DNA of 64,000 bases from Clostridia bacterium. GTDB taxonomy: Bacteria; Bacillota; Clostridia; Oscillospirales; Acutalibacteraceae. The notes beneath the pieces were generated by a model. The model saw only the letters and a program-made list of their open reading frames with translations. It did no database searches and was not told where the DNA came from. The DNA is taken from NCBI GenBank assembly GCA_017513245.1, contig JAFXGK010000010.1, positions 39,119 to 103,118 on the forward strand, in the 5' to 3' direction. The translations under genes and the position numbers were made by a program. Within the stretch, counting starts at the first letter, position 1. Every line of letters begins with the position of its first letter. Shown piece after piece: positions 25,981 through 33,571 of this stretch.

Positions 25981-26028
25981 AAGATATCATTCCACAAAAA
26001 CGACATTTGGGGAGGACTTGAACTAAAT
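25981..26028 (+). repeat. 48-bp left module repeat, copy 1
   Basis: Matches 27733-27780 at 43 of 48 positions by eye. It contains GGGGAGGACTTGAACTAAAT, which resembles the reverse complement of the tRNA-fMet acceptor/T-arm (GGGGACAGGACTTGAAC). Confidence 0.85.
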
Positions 26029-26094
26029 TTCACGAATATTTCAGAACGACGATAGTTAGCTTTTTAAATAGCCTCTGTATTACGTTTGCATTTA

Positions 26095-26103
26095 TGGTAT
26101 AAT
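26095..26103 (+). promoter_or_regulatory. Extended -10 promoter of the sigma-factor gene
   Basis: TGGTATAAT with no good -35 hexamer 17 bp upstream. Confidence 0.5.
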
Positions 26104-26189
26104 ATTTCTAAAATAAGTGAGACCTTTTGCTTATTCATCCGTTTAATAAGTGAAAGGGCAAAAAGAACCTTTCAGAAAGGAGTAAATCA

Positions 26190-26747
26190 ATGGACAACGG
26201 TGCAAGTAGCTACCGCCGTTTCCTTGATGGTGATGACAAAGGCTTAGCGGAAATCGTAAGAAATTACAGCGACGGTCTTATTCTTTATCTCAATGGTATT
26301 GTGAATAACATATCTGTTGCCGAAGAGTTAATGGAAGAAACATTTTATAAGATCATAACGAAAAAGCCGAAGTTTAATGCCAATTACTCATTCAAGACTT
26401 GGCTTTATACCATCGGGCGAAACGTGGCGATTGATTATATCAGACATAATTCCAAGATATCTGATACATCCTTTTATGATTTGGAGAACTATTTCGAAGA
26501 TGAATATAATCTGGAAAAACTCTACATTATCGAAGAACGCAAGATAACCGTTCATAGGGTATTAAGAAAGCTAAATACCGAGTATAGGCAGATCCTTTGG
26601 TTGCTCTATTTCGATGGTTTATCTTACGCCGAGGCGGCAGTCGTTATGAAAAAGAACGCCCGTCAAATGAAAAACCTCGTTTACCGCGCAAAAAGCGCTT
26701 TGAAATCAGAACTTGACAAGGAGGGCTTTGTTTATGAAGAACTATGA
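26190..26747 (+). CDS. ECF-type RNA polymerase sigma factor
   Basis: 185 aa. Region 2 is seen at residues 22-90 (EELMEETFYKIITKKP, FKTWLYTIGRNVAIDYIR), and region 4 at 125-180 (LNTEYRQILWLLYFDGLSYAEAAVVMKKNARQMKNLVYRAK), the usual two-domain ECF layout without sigma-1.1. It directs polymerase to stress or regulon promoters. The next gene, overlapping by 14 bases, encodes a membrane protein that is a likely anti-sigma factor. The region is much more AT-rich than the chromosome around it and lies inside an inverted-repeat module, suggesting acquisition by transfer. Confidence 0.9.
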   Translation: MDNGASSYRRFLDGDDKGLAEIVRNYSDGLILYLNGIVNNISVAEELMEETFYKIITKKPKFNANYSFKTWLYTIGRNVAIDYIRHNSKISDTSFYDLENYFEDEYNLEKLYIIEERKITVHRVLRKLNTEYRQILWLLYFDGLSYAEAAVVMKKNARQMKNLVYRAKSALKSELDKEGFVYEEL

Positions 26748-27297
26748 TGAATTGACAAACGATTTGCTTGAACGCAGAAATCGTTACGTTACAGATCAAA
26801 AGAGAAAAAGGAAAACAGTGATAAGTGTTGCAACTTCGCTTTGTTGTGTTTGCCTTGTAGCATTGCTTGGAATTGGTGTATGGCAAGGAGGTATGCTCAA
26901 CAGCCAATCGCCAATTTCCTTAGATGATTCGACTGTTATCGGTGAAAAGGATTATATTAACCCAGATGGGTTTGACAATAGCCTGTCCTCAAATGGCGAA
27001 AACATTTCGGTTTCCGGTAATGATAATTCAACCGGCGATTCTACTAATAAAGATGATGTATGCGACATATTGGGAATGGTTGTGATTGATGGAGAGACAT
27101 ATCTTCAGTTTTTTACTGATTCTGAAGCATATACGCTTGATGCTTGTCTCGGCGATGCTTCTGACTATGAGGGGACATACAGAACACATCTTAACGATAT
27201 TGCAGCAAAACTATATACTGCAAAAGAAGATTCAAATGTTTTAATTGTCGAACTTGGGAATGGTGGTACTGTAGTTTTAAAAAAAGTCAAACAGTAG
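26734..27297 (+). CDS. Putative membrane anti-sigma factor
   Basis: 187 aa from the ATG at 26734 (AAGGAGG 8 bases upstream). A short cytoplasmic N-terminus with charged helices (residues 1-30), one membrane helix (about 33-57), then an acidic, Ser/Asn/Gly-rich linker and a small extracytoplasmic domain from about residue 105 (VCDILGMVVIDGETYLQFFTDSEAY). This plan, with translational coupling to an ECF sigma gene, fits a sensor that holds the sigma factor at the membrane. No zinc anti-sigma HxxxCxxC motif is present. Function inferred from context. Confidence 0.65.
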   Translation: MKNYDELTNDLLERRNRYVTDQKRKRKTVISVATSLCCVCLVALLGIGVWQGGMLNSQSPISLDDSTVIGEKDYINPDGFDNSLSSNGENISVSGNDNSTGDSTNKDDVCDILGMVVIDGETYLQFFTDSEAYTLDACLGDASDYEGTYRTHLNDIAAKLYTAKEDSNVLIVELGNGGTVVLKKVKQ

Positions 27298-27333
27298 AAT
27301 CAGATTCCGCAGGTTCATTATGGAAAACTAACT

Positions 27334-27350
27334 GATATCTTTTTCGGTGC
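27334..27350 (-). repeat. 17-bp module inverted repeat, right end of module 1
   Basis: GATATCTTTTTCGGTGC, the exact reverse complement of 25896-25912, 36 bases after the anti-sigma stop. Confidence 0.85.
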
Positions 27351-27364
27351 TACGTTCCAAAAAG

Positions 27365-27388
27365 AAACACACCCAATTGGGTGTGTTT
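27365..27388 (+). terminator. Terminator after the sigma/anti-sigma pair
   Basis: AAACACACCCAA / TTGGGTGTGTTT followed by T-rich sequence. Confidence 0.88.
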
Positions 27389-27416
27389 TTCTTTTTGCTT
27401 ATGGATATGAATTAAA

Positions 27417-27723
27417 TTTCCGATTCCGGGTTATGAGCCCGAGGGCGAATAATCCGGGGTGAGGTCGCGAGCGCGCCCAGTGGGCGATGCAGCGAGCGTA
27501 ACGAAGCGCCGCGGTCGGCGACGGGCCGCGCTCCAAGCGAGCACGGAGCCGGGCACCGCAAGAGGGACTCAGTTAAGCCTAGATGAACATTCAAAGATTT
27601 ACGCGTCACGGTCGACAGAGGCGAGGGCGTGTATCGACGCCAGAGAAAATGTCGGGCACGTGCCAAGAGGGCAAGCGGCAAAGCCGCGCGAACAGGTTCA
27701 AGTCGATCTGCAACCAACATTGC
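27417..27723. other. GC-rich noncoding spacer with tRNA-fMet fragments
   Basis: About 300 bases of strongly GC-rich, hairpin-rich sequence between two AT-rich modules. It starts with an inverted copy of the tRNA-fMet anticodon arm (18 identical bases at 27425-27442 versus 25839-25856) and ends with a direct copy of the T-arm and 3' end (CAGGTTCAAGTC at 27693-27704 and GCAACCAACA at 27710-27719). The body has repetitive GCGAGCG/GCGCC-like motifs. No frame looks like a real gene. It may be debris of repeated insertion at the tRNA, or an RNA I do not recognise. Confidence 0.6.
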
Positions 27724-27740
27724 GAACCGAAAAAGATATC
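27724..27740 (+). repeat. 17-bp module inverted repeat, left end of module 2
   Basis: GAACCGAAAAAGATATC, one change from the 25896 copy; like that copy it follows CAACCAACA[A/T]TGCG directly. Confidence 0.85.
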
Positions 27741-27780
27741 ATTTCCCAAAAACGATCTTTGGGGAGGAATTGAACTAAAT
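27733..27780 (+). repeat. 48-bp left module repeat, copy 2
   Basis: Counterpart of 25981-26028; here it is fused directly to the inverted repeat, whereas in module 1 the terminator region lies between. Confidence 0.85.
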
Positions 27781-27861
27781 ACCAGAGCAATATTGGGTGG
27801 AACAAGCGATAATTATATGATATAATCAATTCGATAAATCAGGAGATTGGTAGGTGAACAT

Positions 27862-28647
27862 ATGAACGGCGTAAATAAAACATTATATATCCCTTTGTAT
27901 GGAAAATCGTATGTTAGTAAAAAGGGAATACTCCTTGACGATAAAAAGGCAGAAGAAATTTGGGACGCGGAGGGATTTGCACTCAAAGGAAAATCAAAAT
28001 CAAAGTGGCTTGCCTACTATATAGGTACTCGCGCTGCCGTATTTGACGAGTGGGTAAAAAAGCAGGCAGCACAGGTGCAGGATGCCGTGGTCATTCATAT
28101 TGGATGCGGCATGGACAGCCGAGTTTTGAGAGTAGGAACTATAAATCAAAAGTGGTACGATATAGATTTTGCTGAAGTTATTGAAGAAAGAAAACGATAC
28201 TATTCCGAATCTGCCAACTATCAAATGATTGCAGGGGATGTGAGGGATGGCAACTGGCTGAAAAGGGTTCCCGAAAAGAAATGTGCTATTGTTGTTATGG
28301 AAGGCGTGAGTATGTACTTGACCTCCAAAGAAGTACACGAATTAACAGAAAACCTGTGTGCGCATTTTGAAAAGATTGTGTTTTTGATGGACTGCTATAC
28401 AGTTTTGGCGGCCAAACTGTCCAAGTACAAAAATCCAATAAATGATGTCGGTGTTACTGAGGTTTACGGTATAGATGATCCTGAGTTGTTTCAGCATGGT
28501 GAGTTTGTTTATGTCAAGGAACACGAAATGACACCGCAAAAATACATAGATGAGCTAAACGGTGTTGAGAAGTATATTTTCGGAAAACTGTATGCGGGAA
28601 GTTTTTCGAAAAAGTTATATCGATTGTTTGAATATAGAAAAGCGTAA
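27862..28647 (+). CDS. SAM-dependent methyltransferase, leucine carboxyl methyltransferase (LCM/TcmP-like) family
   Basis: 261 aa from the ATG at 27862 (AGGTG upstream; the frame extends to a TTG at 27847 without support). Features of the LCM family: a KSKWLAYYIGTRAAVFDEWV region, SAM-binding VVIHIGCGMDSRVLRV (residues 76-91), a YDIDFAEVIEERKRYY acidic motif and VVMEGVSMYL. Bacterial members O-methylate small molecules such as polyketide acids; the substrate here is unknown. AT-rich, with a TATAAT at 27821-27826 and no good -35. It lies alone in module 2 between repeats matching those around the sigma-factor genes. Confidence 0.85.
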   Translation: MNGVNKTLYIPLYGKSYVSKKGILLDDKKAEEIWDAEGFALKGKSKSKWLAYYIGTRAAVFDEWVKKQAAQVQDAVVIHIGCGMDSRVLRVGTINQKWYDIDFAEVIEERKRYYSESANYQMIAGDVRDGNWLKRVPEKKCAIVVMEGVSMYLTSKEVHELTENLCAHFEKIVFLMDCYTVLAAKLSKYKNPINDVGVTEVYGIDDPELFQHGEFVYVKEHEMTPQKYIDELNGVEKYIFGKLYAGSFSKKLYRLFEYRKA

Positions 28648-28677
28648 AAATCCAACTTGTTGGTCAGTTTCAGCCTG

Positions 28678-28694
28678 GATATCTTTTTTGGTGC
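28678..28694 (-). repeat. 17-bp module inverted repeat, right end of module 2
   Basis: GATATCTTTTTTGGTGC, one change from the 27334 copy. Confidence 0.85.
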
Positions 28695-28706
28695 GACGCG
28701 CCCAAA

Positions 28707-28732
28707 AAAACACACCCTATCGGGTGTGTTTT
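28707..28732 (+). terminator. Terminator after the methyltransferase gene
   Basis: AAAACACACCC / GGGTGTGTTTT, loop TATC, followed by T run. Confidence 0.9.
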
Positions 28733-28824
28733 TTTACTTATAGCTATGAATTAAAAAGTTTGAACGCCGCGGTCGGAAAACCGAATAACGGCGCTGGAGC
28801 GATGATTTTTCAGGCTGCCATACA

Positions 28825-28853
28825 TTGACAGCGTAACAATGTTATGCTATACT
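28825..28853 (+). promoter_or_regulatory. Promoter of the YhbD-bactofilin pair
   Basis: TTGACA, 17-bp spacer, TATACT, about 35 bases before the start. Confidence 0.8.
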
Positions 28854-28888
28854 GCTTTTGTAAACACTTTGCGAGGGGGCGATGCCGA

Positions 28889-29272
28889 ATGGACCGAGAG
28901 TTGATTTCAAAAAAAGAACTGCTGGAGCTGTACGGCATTTCTTATGGTGCCCTTTACCGCTGGAAACGAAAGGGTCTGCTGCCCGAGGACTGGTTTATTA
29001 AAAAATCTACCGCCACGGGACAAGAAACCTTCTTCCCCAGACGGCTGGTATGCGAGCGAATGGACCTCATAAAGGCACAAAAGGACGAAGCCTCGCTCGA
29101 AGAGCTTTCAGCAAGGTTTTCGAGCGAATCAAAAAAACGGATATCGCTCGTTGTTGATACCGTTTTTGGGGTAAAAACCTTCTATTTGAATGAAATAAAA
29201 TCGGTTGTCTTAGACACCGAGGACGGTACGAAGCGCGATATAACAAACGATATTTTCGGAGGAAGAAAATGA
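28889..29272 (+). CDS. YhbD-like (DUF4004) protein
   Basis: 127 aa from the ATG at 28889 (GAGGGGG upstream); the frame is open further left, but that part overlaps the promoter. It opens LISKKELLELYGISYGALYRWKRKGLLPEDWFIKKS, a MerR-like helix-turn-helix typical of the Bacillus YhbD family, then TGQETFFPRR. The next gene is bactofilin-like and overlaps by ATGA, matching the yhbD-yhbE-yhbF order known in Bacillus. It probably binds DNA or partners with the bactofilin. Confidence 0.8.
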   Translation: MDRELISKKELLELYGISYGALYRWKRKGLLPEDWFIKKSTATGQETFFPRRLVCERMDLIKAQKDEASLEELSARFSSESKKRISLVVDTVFGVKTFYLNEIKSVVLDTEDGTKRDITNDIFGGRK

Positions 29273-30009
29273 GCACAAATATTGATATGCACATATCCGG
29301 AAGCGGAAAAATCCCTTTCGGAGAATATAATAAAATATCGGTTTGTGGCAGCGGACGGCTCATTGGACAGGTGCGCTGTGTTTCCTTTTTCTGCTCGGGC
29401 TCAAGCAAGGGCGAGGATATTGAGTGCGCATCAGACTTTATAATATCGGGAGCGGGCCGCTTTTCGGGCAATATAACTGCCGCAAGCGTAACTGCTTCGG
29501 GCGCTCTGCATTGCGACGGAAAACTCGTAGCGAGCAAATGTTTTTCATCGTCGGGCAGTGTTAAATGCGGCAAGGGTATAAAATGCGAGAAGCTGTCTGT
29601 TTCGGGTTCTCTGGCGGTTGAAGGCGGTATAGAAGCAGAGATCGCAAAAATAAGCGGCAGCATAAACTGCAAAGGCCTGCTTAACGCCGAAAGCACCGAA
29701 ATCAGGTTTGACGGCGGCATGACCATAGGAAGCATAGGCGGCAGTAAAATCGTTATCGCGCCGAGCAAAACGCATAAGGTTTTGAGACGGATACCTTTTT
29801 GGGGAGCTGTCATAAAAAGCGCGGCCCGTGGCGTTACCGTAAACAACTCGGTAGAAGGCGACGAGGTGGCGTTGGAATACGTTACGAGTCCTAGAGTAAC
29901 GGGCAGAACGGTTACCGTTGGGCAGGGTTGTAATATTGCTCTCGTGCAATATAGCGAAACCGTTGATATTTCCCCCGACGCCAAGGTTGGAAGAACCGAG
30001 AAAATCTAA
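29269..30009 (+). CDS. Bactofilin-like polymer-forming protein (YhbE/YhbF type)
   Basis: 246 aa with a regular beta-helix repeat: successive short strands such as ISGSGKIPFGEYNKISVCGSG, CSGSSKGEDIECASDFIISGAG, VSGSLAVEGGIEAEIAKISGS. This is the bactofilin (PF04519-type) pattern of Gly-Ser/Ile-Val alternation. It is longer than usual bactofilins (110-180 aa), with an extra C-terminal stretch (residues 165-246) including VVIAPSKTH-like basic residues. There is no membrane segment, so a cytoplasmic polymer or membrane-lining role is likely. RBS GGAGG. Confidence 0.75.
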   Translation: MSTNIDMHISGSGKIPFGEYNKISVCGSGRLIGQVRCVSFFCSGSSKGEDIECASDFIISGAGRFSGNITAASVTASGALHCDGKLVASKCFSSSGSVKCGKGIKCEKLSVSGSLAVEGGIEAEIAKISGSINCKGLLNAESTEIRFDGGMTIGSIGGSKIVIAPSKTHKVLRRIPFWGAVIKSAARGVTVNNSVEGDEVALEYVTSPRVTGRTVTVGQGCNIALVQYSETVDISPDAKVGRTEKI

Positions 30010-30022
30010 AATTCCGTAAAAA

Positions 30023-30050
30023 CAAAACACACCCTTGAGGGTGTGTTTTG
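30023..30050. terminator. Terminator after the bactofilin gene, shared with the convergent propeller gene
   Basis: 12-bp stem CAAAACACACCC / GGGTGTGTTTTG with loop TTGA; the same ACACACCC core as the two module terminators. Confidence 0.9.
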
Positions 30051-30053
30051 TTT

Positions 30054-32060
30054 TTACAGTTCAATATCGTAGGCGGTGCCCATATTTTCGTTCGAGCCGA
30101 CGGCGATATGAGTGCCGTCCTCGTTTACTGCGATGCAGGACAATTCGCAATTGAGATAAAGTCCGCTTTCGATATTAAAATGGGTGCGGCCGAGATAGGT
30201 AACGCCGCGTTTTTCATCAAACGAGAAGACTATGGAAATATCGTTATACGAGCCGATAACACCGTAGGCGGTGCGGGTTTTCTCGCAGTAGCAGATATCC
30301 CTAACCTCGCCCGAGGTGTTGGGGCAGGCGCCGAAGGAGCAGGCGTTTTCGCCGTCCCAAACAAATAAAATTCCGTCCTCGGTGCCGACTAAATATTTAT
30401 CGTCCCAAATCTTTACGGAAGCGGTGGGCACAGCGCGGAAATAGCGGCCGACCGCCTTGGGGGTCTTATCCTGCGGCACGGCAACGGGGGCCGCCTTTTC
30501 GGTAAAGGCCGAGATTTCCTCAAACTTGCCGCCTGCATAGCGGTGCTTTTTATCACCGCCGAGCTCGGCACAAAGCTCACCACCCTCGTACCATACGCGA
30601 TGTACGGGAGAATTTTTGTGGCCGAAGATGCGCCAGAAGGGATACGGCTCTATATGCTTGTGGGGAATTTCCATTGCGTTTTCGGCCATAAATACGCCGA
30701 AACGACGGCAGTAATCAACGTAGTTTTGAACGCGCTCGAACTGGCGGTCAAACTCCTCGTCGCCGTATGGGTAAACGGCTCGCGGATTTTCGAGATGCAG
30801 GTAGTTTATAACGTCGCGCGAGAGGGGTATTTCCTCCCATTCGTCGTCGAGGTTATAGTCCATCGCTTCGAGCTTTTTAACGTCGACCGCGAACATACCG
30901 GGAACGTCAAAATGGTGGTTTCCGTTGGTGAAATAGAGGGTGCCGTCGTGATAGTGCATCTCGGCCATAACGTTAACCGAGCGCTCGGGGCAGCCGATAA
31001 GGCCCATATTCTGCGGCTTGCCGCCGCCTAAAATATCCCAGCGGATGAGGTATGCGGTGGTCCAGTCGTAGATTTCGGTGAGGGTCGAGAGAGTATACCA
31101 GAAAACACCGTTTTCGTCGGTTAAGAGGCCGTAGTGCTGGTTAGGGTCGCAGAGTTCAAGGTCATCGGGGCGACCGCTGCCGACACTTTCGAGGGTGTTT
31201 TCCTTGATGTTATAACGGTAAATGTTGTAGCCGAAAATATAGTGAAGATAAAGGTTACCGTCGGGGCCGTCGCAGATATAGTCGAGCTGGACGTGCTTTT
31301 CGGTCGAATAGGGCTCGTAATCCTTGGGGAAGAAAATGCCGAGCTCCTCTATCTCCTGACTGTCGGTGTTTATGCGGTAAAAACGGCCGCTGCGGCTTGC
31401 GCTGTAGATGTTGCCGTCAATCTTCGAGAGGTGCAGACGGAAGGTACCGAACTCGGTTACCTTGCCGTAATCGGTAAGGGCGCCGCTTTCAACGTCGTAA
31501 CGATAGAGGTGGCCGCGAAGGTAGCCCGTGAAATAAAAGGCGTTTTTCTTAGGGTCGTATACGCCGCCGTAGATTGATTCGTGCGGCACGGGAATACCGC
31601 GATTTTCGAGAACGCCCGTAACGGGGTCGTAAATTAAAATATTAGAGCCCTGATAGCCCTCAAACACGTGATTATAAAACGGCTCGGGATACCAGTAGGG
31701 GTGCTTTGAGGACTGCGAGGTGGTGTGGGTGGTCATAATCAGGCGGCCGTCGTTCATCTCGCTCATAGAGGTATGAATTTTGCTGGGCATTATGGCATCG
31801 GGGGCGCAACAAACGGCTTGGTCGAGCTCGAAGCAACACTTAATCTCGCCCGTTTCTTTTATATATTCGTAAAGGCCCGCCGACTCGTGAACGTAGAGCT
31901 CGGCGCAAACCGAGAAAAAGCAACGGCCCGACTCCGTTACAAACATATCCCAAATGGCATTGCGACGGTCATTTTCGTCGATAAAAGCATGCTTTACGCA
32001 GCTTTGCGGTAAAAGCTTTAGGTTGCGGGGGTTAATGGTTTTTAAGGTTTCGAAGTTCAT
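30054..32060 (-). CDS. Large cytoplasmic beta-propeller protein of unknown function
   Basis: 668 aa, no signal peptide or membrane helix. The sequence shows repeated propeller-blade patterns (IYGGVYDPKKNAFYFTGYLRGHLYRYDVESG, KIDGNIYSASRSGRFYRINTDS, ICDGPDGNLYLHYIFGYNIYRYNIKENT, AYGVIGSYNDISIVFSFDEKRG), suggesting seven or more WD40/SMP-30-like blades. His- and Trp-rich loops (HTTSQSSKHPYWYPEPFYNHVF) might bind a ligand or metal. I do not recognise the family. It is a single-gene unit with a consensus promoter, RBS GGAGG and terminator. A carbohydrate-related role is possible but unsupported. Confidence 0.65.
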   Translation of the reverse strand: MNFETLKTINPRNLKLLPQSCVKHAFIDENDRRNAIWDMFVTESGRCFFSVCAELYVHESAGLYEYIKETGEIKCCFELDQAVCCAPDAIMPSKIHTSMSEMNDGRLIMTTHTTSQSSKHPYWYPEPFYNHVFEGYQGSNILIYDPVTGVLENRGIPVPHESIYGGVYDPKKNAFYFTGYLRGHLYRYDVESGALTDYGKVTEFGTFRLHLSKIDGNIYSASRSGRFYRINTDSQEIEELGIFFPKDYEPYSTEKHVQLDYICDGPDGNLYLHYIFGYNIYRYNIKENTLESVGSGRPDDLELCDPNQHYGLLTDENGVFWYTLSTLTEIYDWTTAYLIRWDILGGGKPQNMGLIGCPERSVNVMAEMHYHDGTLYFTNGNHHFDVPGMFAVDVKKLEAMDYNLDDEWEEIPLSRDVINYLHLENPRAVYPYGDEEFDRQFERVQNYVDYCRRFGVFMAENAMEIPHKHIEPYPFWRIFGHKNSPVHRVWYEGGELCAELGGDKKHRYAGGKFEEISAFTEKAAPVAVPQDKTPKAVGRYFRAVPTASVKIWDDKYLVGTEDGILFVWDGENACSFGACPNTSGEVRDICYCEKTRTAYGVIGSYNDISIVFSFDEKRGVTYLGRTHFNIESGLYLNCELSCIAVNEDGTHIAVGSNENMGTAYDIEL

Positions 32061-32093
32061 AAAAATACCTCCGTGCCGAGTGTTTTCAAGCGC

Positions 32094-32122
32094 ATTATAG
32101 CAAACGCTTAAGCATAAGTCAA
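32094..32122 (-). promoter_or_regulatory. Promoter of the beta-propeller gene
   Basis: Minus-strand TTGACT (32122-32117), 17 bp, TATAAT (32099-32094). Confidence 0.82.
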
Positions 32123-32170
32123 CAGCCTTTTTGCGGTTTTTAAAATTTGCCCCAAAAAGATTATTTTTTA

Positions 32171-32199
32171 TTGATTATACACACGGATAATGCTATAAT
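32171..32199 (+). promoter_or_regulatory. Ferritin promoter
   Basis: TTGATT, 17 bp, TATAAT, about 29 bases before the ATG. Confidence 0.8.
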
Positions 32200-32227
32200 G
32201 AAGAAAAATAAAAACGGAGGTTTTAAT

Positions 32228-32737
32228 ATGGATAAAAAAGTTCGCGACTTACTTAATCAGCAGATAAATAAAGAGTTCTACTCGGCATATCTTTATCTCG
32301 ATTTTTCCAATTATTTTGAGGACCGCGGCCTTGACGGCTTTGCAAACTGGTATATGATTCAGGCTCAAGAAGAGCGTGACCACGCTATGCTTTTCTACAC
32401 CTATTTACAGAACGAAAGCGAAAAGGTTACCCTTGAGGCCATCGACAAGCCCGACAAGGTTTTCACCTGCGATATGGACGTACTGAAAGCCGGCCTTGAG
32501 CACGAGAAATACGTTACCTCGCTTATTAACGACATCTATGCCGCCGCATACGACGTTCGTGATTTCCGCACCATGCAGTTCTTGGATTGGTTCGTTAAGG
32601 AGCAGGGCGAGGAAGAAACCAATGCCAATGACCTTATCACCAAGATGGAGCTCTTCGGCAGTGACCCTAAGAGCCTTTACATGCTCAATCAGGAGCTTGC
32701 AGGCCGCGTTTACAGCGCTCCGTCGCTCGTACTTTAA
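32228..32737 (+). CDS. ftnA: Ferritin (non-haem, FtnA-like)
   Basis: 169 aa from the ATG at 32228 with GGAGG 7 bases upstream. A bacterial ferritin four-helix fold with ferroxidase ligands: LLNQQINKEFYSAYLYLDFSNYFE, QAQEERDHAMLF (Glu and His ligands) and the later WFVKEQGEEETNA. Stores iron in a 24-mer shell in the cytoplasm. A weak hairpin follows before the ZIP transporter gene, so partial read-through may couple the two metal genes. Confidence 0.93.
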   Translation: MDKKVRDLLNQQINKEFYSAYLYLDFSNYFEDRGLDGFANWYMIQAQEERDHAMLFYTYLQNESEKVTLEAIDKPDKVFTCDMDVLKAGLEHEKYVTSLINDIYAAAYDVRDFRTMQFLDWFVKEQGEEETNANDLITKMELFGSDPKSLYMLNQELAGRVYSAPSLVL

Positions 32738-32742
32738 ACCCA

Positions 32743-32764
32743 AAGGCTCCCTCGCGGGAGCCTT
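32743..32764 (+). terminator. Hairpin between ferritin and ZIP genes
   Basis: AAGGCTCCC / GGGAGCCTT with a 4-base loop but only a weak T run (GCTTTAT), so probably a partial terminator. Confidence 0.65.
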
Positions 32765-32782
32765 GCTTTATAGGAGATAGTT

Positions 32783-33532
32783 ATGGAAGTTGTATTGCTC
32801 ACGGCGCTGGGCGTTGGCGGCGCTACCGTGTTTGGTTCGGCGCTCGGCTTTGCCTTTAAGAAAATATCGCATCGGTTTTCGGATATCGTGCTTTCCTTTG
32901 CGGCAGGCGTAATGCTGGCTGCCGCCGTGCTGGGACTTATTGTGCCTTCGCTGGAATATGGCGGAAAGTACGGTTTTATAATAACGGTGGCAGGAATTTT
33001 TGCAGGAGCGCTGTGCCTTAACCTTATTGATAAGCTCGTACCCCACCTGCACCGTCTTGTGGGCGCGGAGTATGAAGCGCACTCGAACGGAAGTTTGAGC
33101 CGCGTACTGCTTTTTGTAACCGCCATCGCCATTCATAACCTGCCCGAGGGAATTGCCGCGGGCGTCGGCTTCGGCTCGGGAAACACGGAGCAGGCTCTCG
33201 TAATTGCAGGCGGTATTGCCCTGCAGAACATTCCCGAAGGTATGGTAATAATCGGCCCCATGCTGGCGGCGGGAATAACGCCCGGGCGCACCTTCATCTG
33301 CGCGATGATAACGGGTCTTGTTGAGGTTGCGGGTACGCTTATAGGCTACTTTGCCGTAACCGTATCGCAGGCTATTCTCCCCTTTGCGCTCGCGTTTGCC
33401 GGCGGAACAATGCTCTACGTTATAAGCGATGAAATGATTCCCGAAACCCATCACGAAGAGGTTCGCGGAGTGACCTATTCACTGCTTGTAGGCTTTTGCG
33501 TAATGCTCGTAACCGACGTGCTTCTGGGTTAA
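32783..33532 (+). CDS. ZIP-family divalent metal transporter
   Basis: 249 aa, about eight helices. Helix IV holds HNLPEGIAAGVGFG and helix V the paired metal motif ALQNIPEGMVIIGP, the hallmark binuclear site of ZIP (ZupT-like) importers; here the second motif has Asn-Ile-Pro-Glu where His often occurs. A short cytoplasmic loop (PHLHRLVGAEYEAH) offers His residues. Zinc or iron uptake is likely; its place behind ferritin favours iron but does not prove it. Confidence 0.88.
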   Translation: MEVVLLTALGVGGATVFGSALGFAFKKISHRFSDIVLSFAAGVMLAAAVLGLIVPSLEYGGKYGFIITVAGIFAGALCLNLIDKLVPHLHRLVGAEYEAHSNGSLSRVLLFVTAIAIHNLPEGIAAGVGFGSGNTEQALVIAGGIALQNIPEGMVIIGPMLAAGITPGRTFICAMITGLVEVAGTLIGYFAVTVSQAILPFALAFAGGTMLYVISDEMIPETHHEEVRGVTYSLLVGFCVMLVTDVLLG

Positions 33533-33536
33533 ATAA

Positions 33537-33568
33537 AAACACGCTGAAGAATTTTCTTCAGCGTGTTT
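33537..33568. terminator. Bidirectional terminator after the ZIP gene
   Basis: 14-bp stem AAACACGCTGAAGA / TCTTCAGCGTGTTT, 4-base loop; also ends the convergent lipoprotein gene. Confidence 0.92.
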
Positions 33569-33571
33569 CTT

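Larger units (their letters stand above)
25889..26189 (+). other. Noncoding module edge between tRNA-fMet and the sigma-factor gene
   Basis: It contains the first inverted-repeat copy (25896-25912), a terminator (25919-25951), the left module repeat (25981-26028) and the sigma promoter (extended -10 at 26095-26103). A direct repeat ATAAGTGA occurs at about 26114 and 26146, a possible regulator site. Confidence 0.6.
27334..27416 (+). repeat. Right module repeat, copy 1 (with terminator)
   Basis: Inverted repeat, then a CCAAAAA tract, ACACACCC...GGGTGTGT hairpin, then CTTATGGATATGAATTAAA. The same order and most bases recur at 28678-28755. Confidence 0.85.
28678..28755 (+). repeat. Right module repeat, copy 2 (with terminator)
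   Basis: Same order as 27334-27416: inverted repeat, A tract, ACACACCC hairpin, CTTATAGCTATGAATTAAA. Confidence 0.85.

Noticed and set aside
27412-27720. Small protein genes in the GC-rich spacer
   Set aside because: Open frames exist on both strands, but they are Arg/Ala-rich, lack RBS and reflect GC content; the tRNA fragments explain parts of the block better.
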